Below, in pieces: positions 1 through 6,906 of a DNA stretch of 14,601 nucleotides (positions within the stretch are counted from its first letter, which is position 1; the number at the start of each line of letters is the position of its first letter). The notes below the pieces were generated by a model. It worked only from the letters and a program-made list of their open reading frames with translations. It had not been told where the DNA came from and did no database searches. Origin of the DNA: Gammaproteobacteria bacterium (GTDB lineage Bacteria; Pseudomonadota; Gammaproteobacteria; Pseudomonadales; Azotimanducaceae); contig PASO01000049.1 in NCBI GenBank assembly GCA_002712135.1, positions 7,291 through 21,891 of the forward strand. The letters run 5' to 3'. The position numbers and the translations under genes were made by a program.

Positions 1-195
1 GTTGATGTGCAGACTTTGTTTGTTATTGGCGGCGATACAGCAGGTGCAATTATTGGTGACGAAACGCTGGAGGTATTGGGTACGGTTGATGCCGGTATTC
101 CGATCTCCCGGTTTCGTGGCGGGCTTCTCGTCACCAAGGGTGGCGGCATCGGGACGCCGGACATCCTTGTTAGATTGTTGGGAGGAATATCATGA
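1..195 (+). CDS. Four-carbon acid sugar kinase (DUF1537 family), C-terminal end only
   Basis: This is the last 64 codons of a gene that enters from the left edge; the reading frame is open from base 1 and ends at TGA 193-195. The residues read GGDTAGAII, then GTVDAGIPISRF, then LLVTKGGGIGTPDIL. This is the pattern of the C-terminal nucleotide-binding domain of DUF1537 kinases, where GGDTA and the Lys-Gly-Gly/Phe-Gly stretch contact ATP. Members phosphorylate C4 sugar acids (threonate, erythronate) at O4 in the cytoplasm. The next gene is a PdxA homologue whose ATG overlaps this stop (ATGA), the known arrangement of D-threonate-type pathways (DtnK with PdxA2). The exact substrate cannot be read from this fragment. 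Confidence 0.85.
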   Translation, partial: VDVQTLFVIGGDTAGAIIGDETLEVLGTVDAGIPISRFRGGLLVTKGGGIGTPDILVRLLGGIS

Positions 196-1163
196 TACCT
201 ATGGCGATTACCATGGGGGACGCGTCGGGTGTTGGGCCTGAGATCGTACTCCGTCAATATGCAGCGGGGGAACTGGACGACAATGTTCTGGTGTATGGCG
301 ATGCAGAGATTCTTCGAGCGGGAGGAGAATTGCTTGGACTTTCACTTGAACTGCATGTTGTAACAAAGCCTGATGACAGGGTTTCTGGTCGCTTGAATGT
401 CATTGATCTCGCGCGGCTTGAAGCTGGTGATCTGACTCCTGGGGTGCTGAACAAACGTTCAGGTCGTGCGGCTCGTGACTATGTTGAGAAAGCCACGTTG
501 GATGCGCTCGAGGCAACCGTCGCAGGTGTGGTGACCTTGCCCATGAATAAGCAAGCGACGCAGATGAGTGATCAGTCGTTTGTTGGTCACACTGAGTTTA
601 TTGCCGGTCTCTGTGGTGTAACCAATTTTTCCATGATGCTGACAACGAGCGATGTCGCGGTATCTCATGTCAGTACTCATGTTGCGCTCTCTGAGGCCAT
701 TGGTCTGGTGACCGCTCAGCGGGTTGGTAATGTGATCGAGCTGACCCATAACACACTCGCCAGGTTTATTGAGAACCCTCGAATCGCTGTCTGCGGCCTT
801 AACCCACATGCTGGAGAACATGGCGTGTTCGGCACTGAGGATATGGAGATCATTGCGCCCGCTATTGCGTCTGCGAACGATAAGGGCATGAAGGTTTCAG
901 GCCCCCATCCGGCGGACACCGTGTTCTATCAGGCGATTCACAAAGATCAGCACGACGCAATCATTTGTATGTACCACGATCAGGGACATGCGCCGATGAA
1001 ACTCGTCGGCTTTGAGTCAGCAGTGAATGCGACCATTGGCCTACCGATAATTCGTACTTCCGTAGATCATGGCACCGCGTTCGATATTGCGTGGCAAGGT
1101 AAGGCGTTTACTTCTTCGCTAGCTCATGCGCTGGACTATGCCTGGAAACTGACCGGGCACTAA
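192..1163 (+). CDS. pdxA2: PdxA2-type 4-phosphate dehydrogenase (4-hydroxythreonine-4-phosphate dehydrogenase family)
   Basis: This 323-residue protein has the usual length of the PdxA family: NAD-dependent, divalent-metal enzymes that oxidise a 4-phosphorylated hydroxy acid, after which the product decarboxylates. Visible motifs are ITMGDASGVGPE near residues 6-17, GHTEF at 132-136, and likely metal ligands His163 (STHVAL), His206 (NPHAGEHG) and His262 (MYHDQGHAPMK). The N-terminal motif has Ala-Ser where most members have Pro-Ala. GGAGGA at 181-186 sits five bases before ATG 192, which overlaps the kinase stop, so translation is probably coupled. In this setting the protein is more likely the catabolic paralogue (PdxA2, acting on D-threonate or D-erythronate 4-phosphate to give dihydroxyacetone phosphate) than the pyridoxal-phosphate biosynthetic PdxA. 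That choice rests on context. Confidence 0.85.
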   Translation: MIPMAITMGDASGVGPEIVLRQYAAGELDDNVLVYGDAEILRAGGELLGLSLELHVVTKPDDRVSGRLNVIDLARLEAGDLTPGVLNKRSGRAARDYVEKATLDALEATVAGVVTLPMNKQATQMSDQSFVGHTEFIAGLCGVTNFSMMLTTSDVAVSHVSTHVALSEAIGLVTAQRVGNVIELTHNTLARFIENPRIAVCGLNPHAGEHGVFGTEDMEIIAPAIASANDKGMKVSGPHPADTVFYQAIHKDQHDAIICMYHDQGHAPMKLVGFESAVNATIGLPIIRTSVDHGTAFDIAWQGKAFTSSLAHALDYAWKLTGH

Positions 1164-1220
1164 CGCTTTTATGGTGATACTCTCCCCAGTCGCGTTGAAA
1201 TTACTAAAAAGAGGAAAACG

Positions 1221-2009
1221 ATGGACTTAGGTGTTGAAGGAAAGGTGGCCATTATAACAGGCGGGAGTAACGGCATTGGTAGGGGCGCAGCTGAACGGTT
1301 ATCAGCAGAAGGCGCACTTGTTGCCATAGTTTCCAGAACCCAGGACGATCTGGATCGTGTTTCGGCTGAAATTAGTGCGGCCTCTGGGAATAAGGTGATT
1401 GGTATCGCGGCGGATGTAAGTAATGAGGATGCAATCAAAGGCATGGTAGATGCTGTGGTCGATGCGTGGGGTCGCGTAGATATCCTTATCAACAATGCTG
1501 GAACGTCAATGGGTTCAACGTTTGAAGGCATGACCAATGAAATGGTTGCGCAGGATTTCGCGCTCAAGGTTATGGGGGCAATCTACTGTACGCGCCACGC
1601 TCTGCCACATCTTAGAAAAACCAGAGGAGCTATCTGTAACACCACCACTCCAGGCGGTAAAGCCCCTGGTGCAGGTAGCCAGCCAACTGCCTTGTCTCGC
1701 GCATCTGGAATATCTCTTACCAAAGCATGGTCCAGGGAGTTTGCAGAGCATGGCGTTAGAGTTAATACAGTTTGCGTTGGTTTGTTGAAGAGCAGGCAGC
1801 ATCAACGTAGATGGGAAGCCTCCCAGGAAAAGAATCCTGATCGCACTCTGGAAGAACAATATGAAATAATGGGGAAGAACGTTCCCCTTGGTAGAGTTGG
1901 TGAGGCTTCTGAAGCGGGTGATGTAATCGCGTTCCTTTGTTCCGAAAGAGCCAGCTATGTCACCGGTGCATCAGTCAATGTTGATGGTGGTTCGTCGCCC
2001 GTCGTTTAG
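1221..2009 (+). CDS. SDR-fold oxidoreductase-like protein with non-canonical active site
   Basis: A 262-residue protein of classical short-chain dehydrogenase length and fold. The cofactor-binding motif is TGGSNGIGRG (residues 13-22), the acidic strand end is AADVS (63-67), the structural motif is NNAG (91-94), and the C-terminus has YVTGASVNVDGG. The catalytic tetrad is not standard. At the YxxxK position the sequence is TALSR (Thr156, Arg160), the Ser position is Thr143, and the Asn position appears to be Lys116. It may bind NAD(P) without normal dehydrogenase chemistry, or use other residues. GAGGA at 1211-1215 precedes ATG 1221. It lies 57 bases after pdxA2 on the same strand, so co-transcription is plausible, but a role in acid-sugar catabolism is only suggested. 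Automated annotation would probably call it a 3-oxoacyl-ACP reductase, which the active site does not support. Confidence 0.85.
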   Translation: MDLGVEGKVAIITGGSNGIGRGAAERLSAEGALVAIVSRTQDDLDRVSAEISAASGNKVIGIAADVSNEDAIKGMVDAVVDAWGRVDILINNAGTSMGSTFEGMTNEMVAQDFALKVMGAIYCTRHALPHLRKTRGAICNTTTPGGKAPGAGSQPTALSRASGISLTKAWSREFAEHGVRVNTVCVGLLKSRQHQRRWEASQEKNPDRTLEEQYEIMGKNVPLGRVGEASEAGDVIAFLCSERASYVTGASVNVDGGSSPVV

Positions 2010-2205
2010 GTCACACCGGATGTGTAATCCGTCGATAACTATAGGCTGCTCAGTAAGGCTCTTCAGATAGCTTTCGTTTATCGGATTAAATTTGAAGCCT
2101 GCGTCTGGAATCTACCTGAGCGACTCTTGGTTCAGGTTGTATTCGCCTGAGAATCTTTGCCAGGTTGGATTCAGTCGGTGTTGCCACTTTTTGACATTGG
2201 CATCA

Positions 2206-2316
2206 GGGGAGGGATCGTGGTCGTCGAAGATAGGCTTGCCATTGGGCTTCAGGAAGCAGCTTACTACCGCGGTATCGGCAATAAACTCTGCGTCGATGTC
2301 TTATGCCAACCCTAGA
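2206..2316 (+). pseudogene. Possible remnant of a SnoaL/NTF2-like protein N-terminus
   Basis: In one forward frame the translation contains VVVEDRLAIGLQEAAYYRG followed by a Cys-Val-Asp-Val-Leu-Cys-Gln stretch and a stop. SnoaL-like (NTF2-fold) proteins often begin with a similar pattern: Glu/Asp-Asp-Arg-Leu-Ala-Ile, a helix, Tyr-x-Arg-Gly/Ala-Ile-Asp, then Asp-x-Asp. The aspartate expected after Gly-Ile is missing, there is no good start, and the rest of a domain of about 130 residues is absent in all frames. It could equally be chance. I list it only because the local resemblance covers about 30 residues and the surrounding region is unusually gene-poor. Confidence 0.2.
2265..2274. repeat. 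Palindrome TACCGCGGTA, copy 1
   Basis: A perfect 10-bp palindrome. An identical copy lies 266 bases downstream in the same non-coding stretch, and I found no third full copy in the window, though CCGCGG cores occur inside genes. Two identical palindromes in one intergenic region suggest a binding site for a dimeric regulator. Confidence 0.4.
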
Positions 2317-2402
2317 GCGTATGCCTAGAGTTACAATGGTAGACACACACCGGTAACTTTGACGTTTTTGTAATAGAAAGACAGATTGAGCCCAGAGTGG
2401 AT

Positions 2403-2430
2403 GCCTACCTCCTAAAGTAGGCTCTTTAGG
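2403..2430 (+). other. Overlapping, mutually exclusive stem-loops
   Basis: GCCTAC (2403-2408) can pair with GTAGGC (2417-2422) around an 8-base loop. CCTAAAG (2411-2417) can pair with CTTTAGG (2424-2430) around a 6-base loop. The second stem uses bases of the first loop and of its 3' arm, so only one can form at a time. No T-run follows, so neither is a standard intrinsic terminator. The element lies about 170 bases upstream of the phosphotransferase start. It may be a regulatory leader structure or chance. Confidence 0.3.
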
Positions 2431-2530
2431 CAATGGAATCAGTTTTGCGCGCATGCGAGTTAAGTCTGGCGTCTGCATACCAAGATTCAGGATCTTTTGT
2501 AACAGATGCGTCTTGCAGAAACTCATGGTT

Positions 2531-2540
2531 TACCGCGGTA
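2531..2540. repeat. Palindrome TACCGCGGTA, copy 2
   Basis: Identical to the site at 2265-2274. This copy is 62 bases before the proposed phosphotransferase start at 2603, a position where a bound protein could affect its transcription. Confidence 0.4.
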
Positions 2541-2602
2541 CGAAATTCAATTGCGTTTTATCATGCATTAGGTTCGAATCTGCGAACAGTATTGGTGAAC
2601 AC

Positions 2603-3754
2603 ATGCCGGGAATTCCTCACAGTCTTGATGATATTACGCCCGACTGGCTCTCGGCTAATCTTGCGGATAGGCCCATCATTCATTCCTTTTCGAAGGAAGT
2701 GATTGGTGAAGGGGCAGGTTTTCTCGGCGACATTGTACGAATCCGACCCCAGCCGGAAAGCCTCGCTTCTTTAGTGGTAAAGCTGCCAACAGCGACCACT
2801 AATAATCGCCGAATCGGCCAGCTGCTTGGTGTCTATGAGAGGGAGGTGCGGTTTTATAAAGAGCTTCGACCGTATTTATCCATAAGAACACCAAAGTTGC
2901 TGCATGGGGATATGGATGACTCAGATCCCACACGTTCACTCAGAGACCTTAGATTGATGAAGCGACTACCAATTTGGTTAGTTAAATTGTTATTACCTCT
3001 GGTGAGCAAGCTGGCGGGAAATGTAAACCAACGTTACGTTTTGTTGTTGGAGGACCTAGGTGGATATCGTATGGGCGATCAGCTCAATTCAGTCACGCAT
3101 GAAGATTCGATGCTCGCCGTGAAGACGCTGGCAAGCCTGCACGCAGGCTTTTTCGATCGCAGTCTTACAGCCTTTCCATGGGTAATTCCCTTTGACCTCG
3201 GTGCCAGATATTTTCAGATCGTGACAGAGAAAAACCATGAAGAATTCTGTGTAAGACATCAACATATTCTGTCTGATAGTCACAGGAAAATATTAAATTG
3301 GTTGATAGCCAATGCCGGGCTATTTGTGGGAAGGATGGCACAGCTCCCTTACACGTTACTCCACGGTGACTATCGTCTAGATAATCTCAGTTTTGATGAC
3401 GAGCGAGGAGAAATCATTGTGATGGACTGGCAGACTCTCCTGCAGGGCCCGATTGGCATAGATCTTTCTTATTATATTGCCTCCACGGATGTAGACGGCA
3501 GCGAGCATGAGTTGCTGGAGTATTATCGAGGAATGATGAGTGAGGAGGGTATTGAGATATCTTCAGCTAGGGTTCGATATGAGTACGAGATGGGCGTAAT
3601 AGCCAGCTTGCAAAGAATAATGTTGCTCGCTTCTGATGATTTTCATTTTGGCGAGGGTCGTGGCCCTGAATTGCTAGAGCGCACCACGATCAGGTTTTTC
3701 GAAGCGGCGGAGAAGATCGAACTCGATACTCTGCTTAGGAGTGTCCCTGCCTAG
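2603..3754 (+). CDS. APH/ecdysteroid-kinase-like phosphotransferase
   Basis: A 383-residue protein of the aminoglycoside-phosphotransferase/EcKinase-like superfamily, which transfers phosphate from ATP to small hydroxylated molecules. The N-terminus reads [14 protein letters not shown], typical of this group. A glycine-rich loop GEGAGFLGD (35-43) precedes the probable ATP-binding lysine in LVVKLP (Lys60). The catalytic loop is HGDYRLDN (254-261) and the metal-binding aspartate is in MDWQ (Asp275). I chose ATG 2603 because the family motif starts there; the frame is open back to 2453, but that part is Cys/Arg-rich. The ribosome site is weak (GGTGA, 2594-2598). It stands alone on its strand. 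Its TAG at 3752-3754 overlaps the stop of the converging monooxygenase gene (CTAG). The substrate is unknown; relatives often neighbour lipid, steroid or aromatic catabolism genes. Confidence 0.85.
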   Translation: MPGIPHSLDDITPDWLSANLADRPIIHSFSKEVIGEGAGFLGDIVRIRPQPESLASLVVKLPTATTNNRRIGQLLGVYEREVRFYKELRPYLSIRTPKLLHGDMDDSDPTRSLRDLRLMKRLPIWLVKLLLPLVSKLAGNVNQRYVLLLEDLGGYRMGDQLNSVTHEDSMLAVKTLASLHAGFFDRSLTAFPWVIPFDLGARYFQIVTEKNHEEFCVRHQHILSDSHRKILNWLIANAGLFVGRMAQLPYTLLHGDYRLDNLSFDDERGEIIVMDWQTLLQGPIGIDLSYYIASTDVDGSEHELLEYYRGMMSEEGIEISSARVRYEYEMGVIASLQRIMLLASDDFHFGEGRGPELLERTTIRFFEAAEKIELDTLLRSVPA

Positions 3755-4743
3755 TCAATCCCTTGTGCCGCGTCCATGGTAATTTCGTAAGAGCGAAGGC
3801 GCGCGTTGTGATCGAACACTGAAGATACAAGAATAAGCTCGTTCGCATTGTGTTCCTTGATAAATGCTGACATTCCCTCACGAATCTCGTCAATGTTGCC
3901 GAACGCGGCGCAACGTGGGGTGTTATTAAGAATATGAAGTTCTTCTTTGGATAGGTTGTCTCTCAGGTTTGCCACAGGAGGTGGAAGTTGTCTTGGCGCT
4001 CCCGTGCGCATGCTTAGTAATGAGAGCATGGATGAACTCCGCAGGTAGTCAGCTTCCTCTGTAGTGTCCGCGGCGCAAACATTAAAGCCGAGCATCAGGT
4101 AGGGTTCCTGCAACTGGTCCGATGGCTTGAAGTGTTCACGATAGACTTCGATAGCCTGGTTTAGCATGGCCGGGGCGAAGTGTGAAGCAAAGGCGAAGGG
4201 CAGTCCTAACATGCCAGACAATTGCGCACCAAACAGGCTTGAGCCGAGGATATAAAGCGGTATATTTGTGCCGGCGCCGGGTACTGCGGTGACTCGCTGA
4301 CCGGGTTCCTGTTCCTTGAAGTAGTGCTGCAATTCGACAACGTCACGGGGAAAGTCATCGACGTTGCCAGATAGCGAGCGACGTAAAGCATGGGCGGTAA
4401 TCTGATCGGTTCCTGGCGCGCGGCCCAGGCCAAGATCGATCCGACCCGGAAACAAGGATGCCAGCGTACCGAACTGCTCGGCGATAACAAGGGGCGCATG
4501 ATTGGGTAACATGATGCCGCCGGCCCCGACTCTAATCGTTGCAGTACCGCCCGCCAGATGTCCGATGACGACTGCCGTGGCTGCACTAGCAATGCCTTTC
4601 ATGTTGTGGTGTTCCGCTACCCAATAGCGTTCATAGCCCCACTTCTCGGCATGCTGAATGAGATCTAGTGAGTTCGCGAGCGCGGTAGCTGGGGTGTTGC
4701 CCTCAGTGATCGGTGAAAGGTCAAGAATTGAAAAATGAGTCAT
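3751..4743 (-). CDS. LLM-class flavin-dependent oxidoreductase (luciferase-like monooxygenase)
   Basis: A 330-residue single-chain member of the bacterial-luciferase-like (LLM) group 1, close in length and motifs to E. coli YhbW. It begins [12 protein letters not shown] and shows RYWVAEHHN (39-47), [14 protein letters not shown] (72-85), [24 protein letters not shown] (88-111, in two overlapping family motifs) and PLYILGSS. These features are typical of the FMN/F420-binding TIM barrel. Such enzymes use reduced flavin and oxygen to oxidise a wide range of organics. It is the last gene of a three-gene minus-strand operon; its ATG overlaps the stop of the preceding MDR gene by 4 bases. No separate flavin reductase is present, so reduced flavin would come from elsewhere, unless one of the neighbouring reductases supports it. 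The substrate is not deducible. Confidence 0.88.
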   Translation of the reverse strand: MTHFSILDLSPITEGNTPATALANSLDLIQHAEKWGYERYWVAEHHNMKGIASAATAVVIGHLAGGTATIRVGAGGIMLPNHAPLVIAEQFGTLASLFPGRIDLGLGRAPGTDQITAHALRRSLSGNVDDFPRDVVELQHYFKEQEPGQRVTAVPGAGTNIPLYILGSSLFGAQLSGMLGLPFAFASHFAPAMLNQAIEVYREHFKPSDQLQEPYLMLGFNVCAADTTEEADYLRSSSMLSLLSMRTGAPRQLPPPVANLRDNLSKEELHILNNTPRCAAFGNIDEIREGMSAFIKEHNANELILVSSVFDHNARLRSYEITMDAAQGID

Positions 4744-5699
4744 ATGATAAGCACTTTCCCGATTACCTGACGGTCTGTTATTACCCGGTACGCGTCGACT
4801 ATGTCATCCATGGTGAACCGGTGGGAGATATACGGTTTGATACGCCCCTGAACGAGGTAGTCCATTAAGGTATCAGCATACTGCTTGGCAAGCTCGGGTC
4901 GTCTCTGTTGCAGACTACCGACGGAATATCCGATGACGGTGGCGTCTTTTACCAGTAGGTGATTAGTCTTTGCGAGCGCTGCTCGACCGCTGGTAAAACC
5001 AACAATGAGGATTCTGCCGTAGGGAGCAATGCATCGCATGGATTCGTCGAATACATCTCCGCCGACAGGATCGTAAATCACATCAGCACCCAGGCCATCA
5101 GTGAGTTCCTTAACCTGCTCACGAAAACCATCACTATAATTGACTACTTCATCGGCACCGAATTCCTTAACAACTTCAAGTTTGGCATCGGAGCTCGCAG
5201 TGGCGATTACTCTGGCACCCATCAGTTTGCCGAGGTCGACGGCCGCAAGCCCAACACCACCCGCGGCACCGTGGACTAGCAATGTCTCTCCAGATTTTAG
5301 TCGTGCAAGGTTTAGGCCATGGAGTGCGGTCAGGTAGTTGTTGCCAAAGGCAGCTGCCGCCTCGAGGTCGATATCGTCAGGTAGCTTTGTCACGGTGGAC
5401 GCGGAAACGTTTACGATTTCTACGCAGCCCCCAGAGGCGATGACCTTATCTCCTATCGTGAATGCGTCGACGTTATCGCCGATTGCCGTGATGACCCCGC
5501 TGCCGTCACCGCCAACGACATAGGGTGGTTCCCTTTTATCTTGGTAATCGCCCGCCATGCGCACCAGGTCGCTGAATGCAATACCTCGGACTTTTAGATT
5601 TACCTGCACCTCGCCGGGTGCGGGTGGGTCAGGGGGCTCGATGTCCTTTACGACGAGATCCTTAGGGGTGCCGAATTTTTCACATAGGACAGCTTTCAA
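4740..5699 (-). CDS. Zinc-independent MDR oxidoreductase (NADPH:quinone oxidoreductase-like)
   Basis: A 319-residue medium-chain dehydrogenase/reductase. The N-terminal GroES-like domain reads [10 protein letters not shown], then [17 protein letters not shown]. The Rossmann domain has [28 protein letters not shown] (143-170, two adjoining motifs), and [10 protein letters not shown] follows. Cysteine zinc ligands of alcohol dehydrogenases are absent, as in quinone oxidoreductase and enoyl-reductase MDRs. These use NAD(P)H to reduce quinones or activated double bonds. No ATG is available at the N-terminal motif. The start is TTG at 5699, eight bases after a GAGGA site inside the end of the upstream gene and four bases after that gene's stop. 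Its own TGA overlaps the monooxygenase ATG. Tight spacing makes it part of one operon with both neighbours. The exact substrate is unknown. Confidence 0.88.
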   Translation of the reverse strand: MKAVLCEKFGTPKDLVVKDIEPPDPPAPGEVQVNLKVRGIAFSDLVRMAGDYQDKREPPYVVGGDGSGVITAIGDNVDAFTIGDKVIASGGCVEIVNVSASTVTKLPDDIDLEAAAAFGNNYLTALHGLNLARLKSGETLLVHGAAGGVGLAAVDLGKLMGARVIATASSDAKLEVVKEFGADEVVNYSDGFREQVKELTDGLGADVIYDPVGGDVFDESMRCIAPYGRILIVGFTSGRAALAKTNHLLVKDATVIGYSVGSLQQRRPELAKQYADTLMDYLVQGRIKPYISHRFTMDDIVDAYRVITDRQVIGKVLII

Positions 5700-5703
5700 T
5701 CGT

Positions 5704-6708
5704 TCAGTCCTCTATACGTACAATTCGAGTACCGATGTTTCCACCGGCGAGCAAATCAACGAACGCAGCAGGCGCTTTATCAAGCCCGTCGAACTCGTCG
5801 TTTAGCGGGGTCAGTGTGCCGGATTTTATCCATCCCTTTATCTCCTCTCTGGCTGTCTCAAACTGACTGGCGTAATCGAAGATCAAGAATCCTTCCATAC
5901 GAATTCGTTTGTTGACGAGTAGACCTGGGATCCCGGTTGGGGCAGCCCCGGGGTTCGATGTGTCGTATTGCGATACTACGCCACAGCAGACAATACGTGA
6001 ATGTACGTTCATGCGACGCAATGCCATACCAAGAATATCTCCGCCTGTATTGTCGAAATAAATATCGACCCCGTTTGCGCAGGTATCTTTTAGTTCGCCG
6101 CGAAAGTCCTCGGACCTATAGGACAAGGCTGCGTCAAAGCCAACCTTTGCCTTTAGCTGCTGACATTTCTCCGGTGTGCTGGTGATTCCCACGGTCTGGC
6201 AACCTTTAATGTTCGCTATCTGCCCAACCATGTGCCCCACGGAACCAGCAGCGGCCGATACCAGCACGGTGTTGCCCTCGTTCGGTTCGCCCACGTCTAA
6301 TAGGCCAAAATAGGCCGTGAGTCCGTTGGTCCCAAGTGCTCCGAGGTAGTGTGCAGGATCCACATCGTCCGAGATCTTAAGCAAACCATCCGCATTGTGG
6401 ACTGAATAGTCCTGCCAGCCCGTGCCACAAACGACTAGATCGCCGGGAGAAAGGATGGCGGAATTTGATTTCTCTACTCGTGCGACACCAGTACCACCCA
6501 TCACAACATTGACGTTTGGACCGCCCGCATAACTTGCGCTTCCCTGCAGTCCTGCTCTACTGCCTGCGGCAACCGTTATTACCAGGGTGCGGCAGAGTAC
6601 TTCATCTTTCCCCGGTTCGGGGATCGGCGTCGTTTCTAATCGATAGTTTGATTCAGATAACTTGTCTTCCGGTAATGAGTCTATTAATACCTGTCTGTTC
6701 TCGGCCAT
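5704..6708 (-). CDS. NADP-dependent MDR oxidoreductase, CurA/leukotriene-B4-dehydrogenase-like
   Basis: A 334-residue MDR protein of the CurA (curcumin reductase)/prostaglandin-reductase branch, which reduces conjugated double bonds of alpha,beta-unsaturated ketones. Evidence includes YLGALGTNGLTAYFGLLDVG (121-140), VLVSAAAGSVGHMVGQIA (148-165), KGCQTVGITSTPEKC and the YFDNTGGDIL stretch. The N-terminal region carries AAGSRAGLQGSASYAGG where CurA has a Leu-Asp-Pro-Tyr-Met-Arg-type stretch, so it is a divergent subgroup. It differs from the downstream MDR in subfamily, so the pair is not a recent duplication. It is first in the operon. ATG 6708 follows an AGGTAG site with nine bases between. 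A candidate promoter with an embedded inverted repeat lies 44 bases upstream of the start. The true substrate is unknown. Confidence 0.87.
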   Translation of the reverse strand: MAENRQVLIDSLPEDKLSESNYRLETTPIPEPGKDEVLCRTLVITVAAGSRAGLQGSASYAGGPNVNVVMGGTGVARVEKSNSAILSPGDLVVCGTGWQDYSVHNADGLLKISDDVDPAHYLGALGTNGLTAYFGLLDVGEPNEGNTVLVSAAAGSVGHMVGQIANIKGCQTVGITSTPEKCQQLKAKVGFDAALSYRSEDFRGELKDTCANGVDIYFDNTGGDILGMALRRMNVHSRIVCCGVVSQYDTSNPGAAPTGIPGLLVNKRIRMEGFLIFDYASQFETAREEIKGWIKSGTLTPLNDEFDGLDKAPAAFVDLLAGGNIGTRIVRIED

Positions 6709-6751
6709 ATTGTTTTTCTACCTGGGTAGTTGAGTTTCAAAGAGAGCGCGC

Positions 6752-6780
6752 ATTGTAACGGGCCTTGGCCCGAATATCAT
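6752..6780 (-). promoter_or_regulatory. Candidate promoter of the minus-strand oxidoreductase operon
   Basis: Reading on the minus strand, ATGATA (6780-6775, four of six matches to TTGACA) is followed by exactly 17 bases and then TACAAT (6757-6752, five of six matches to TATAAT). The -10 element lies 44 bases before the start codon of the CurA-like gene. The spacer contains the inverted repeat at 6759-6772. The assignment rests on pattern matching only. Confidence 0.45.
6759..6772. promoter_or_regulatory. Inverted repeat CGGGCC-TT-GGCCCG, candidate operator
   Basis: Two perfect 6-bp arms flank a 2-bp centre. The element sits wholly between the proposed -35 and -10 of the divergent operon promoter, where a bound dimeric repressor (TetR/MarR type) or a MerR-type activator would control transcription. 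No regulator gene is encoded in the window. It is not a terminator: no T-run follows on either strand. Confidence 0.45.
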
Positions 6781-6862
6781 GGTGATGGGTATATATGGTG
6801 CTTTTTGATTCTGTAATACCGTTGGGTCACTAGTGGAGAATAACGAAAAAGTTCTGGTTAAT

Positions 6863-6868
6863 TATAAT
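6863..6868 (+). promoter_or_regulatory. Perfect -10 hexamer TATAAT
   Basis: An exact TATAAT lies 39 bases before the start of the small membrane ORF and 436 bases before the iorA-like gene. The -35 position at 17-18 bases upstream (AATAAC/ATAACG) is poor, so this is a weak or activator-dependent promoter candidate. Confidence 0.3.
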
Positions 6869-6906
6869 GCGTGCCGTGCGCTGTATCGGGGGAAAGGTTT
6901 CAGTTA

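Larger units (their letters stand above)
2010..2602. other. 593-base stretch without a convincing intact gene
   Basis: No reading frame here has both a plausible start and protein-like composition. The open frames on both strands are rich in Cys, Arg and Ser and look accidental. The stretch holds a short hairpin just after the SDR stop (CGGAT/ATCCG, 2017-2031, with no T-run), a possible gene remnant near 2206-2316, two copies of the palindrome TACCGCGGTA, and overlapping alternative stem-loops at 2403-2430. The downstream phosphotransferase frame is open back to 2453. That extension adds 50 Cys/Arg-rich residues unlike the family's N-terminus, so I treat it as non-coding. It probably carries the promoter of the phosphotransferase, but I see no convincing -35/-10 pair. 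Confidence 0.6.

Noticed and set aside
2191..2196. Perfect -35 hexamer TTGACA
   Set aside because: At 17 bases downstream the sequence is ATCGTG, not a -10 element, and no gene follows at a sensible distance.
2092..2328. 78-codon plus-strand frame in the gene-poor segment
   Set aside because: Ser/Cys-rich, no family resemblance and no Shine-Dalgarno.
2203..2526. 107-codon minus-strand frame in the gene-poor segment
   Set aside because: Composition rich in Arg, Leu and Gln without any motif, no ribosome site, and it spans the hairpins and a palindrome; most likely accidental.
2571..2580. GGTTCGAATC, a tRNA T-loop-like sequence
   Set aside because: The flanking bases (TTAGG and CTGCG) do not form a T-stem, and no anticodon arm or acceptor stem can be built upstream.
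2453..2602. 50-codon N-terminal extension of the phosphotransferase
   Set aside because: Cys/Arg-rich residues unlike coding sequence or the family N-terminus; the recognisable motif begins just after ATG 2603.
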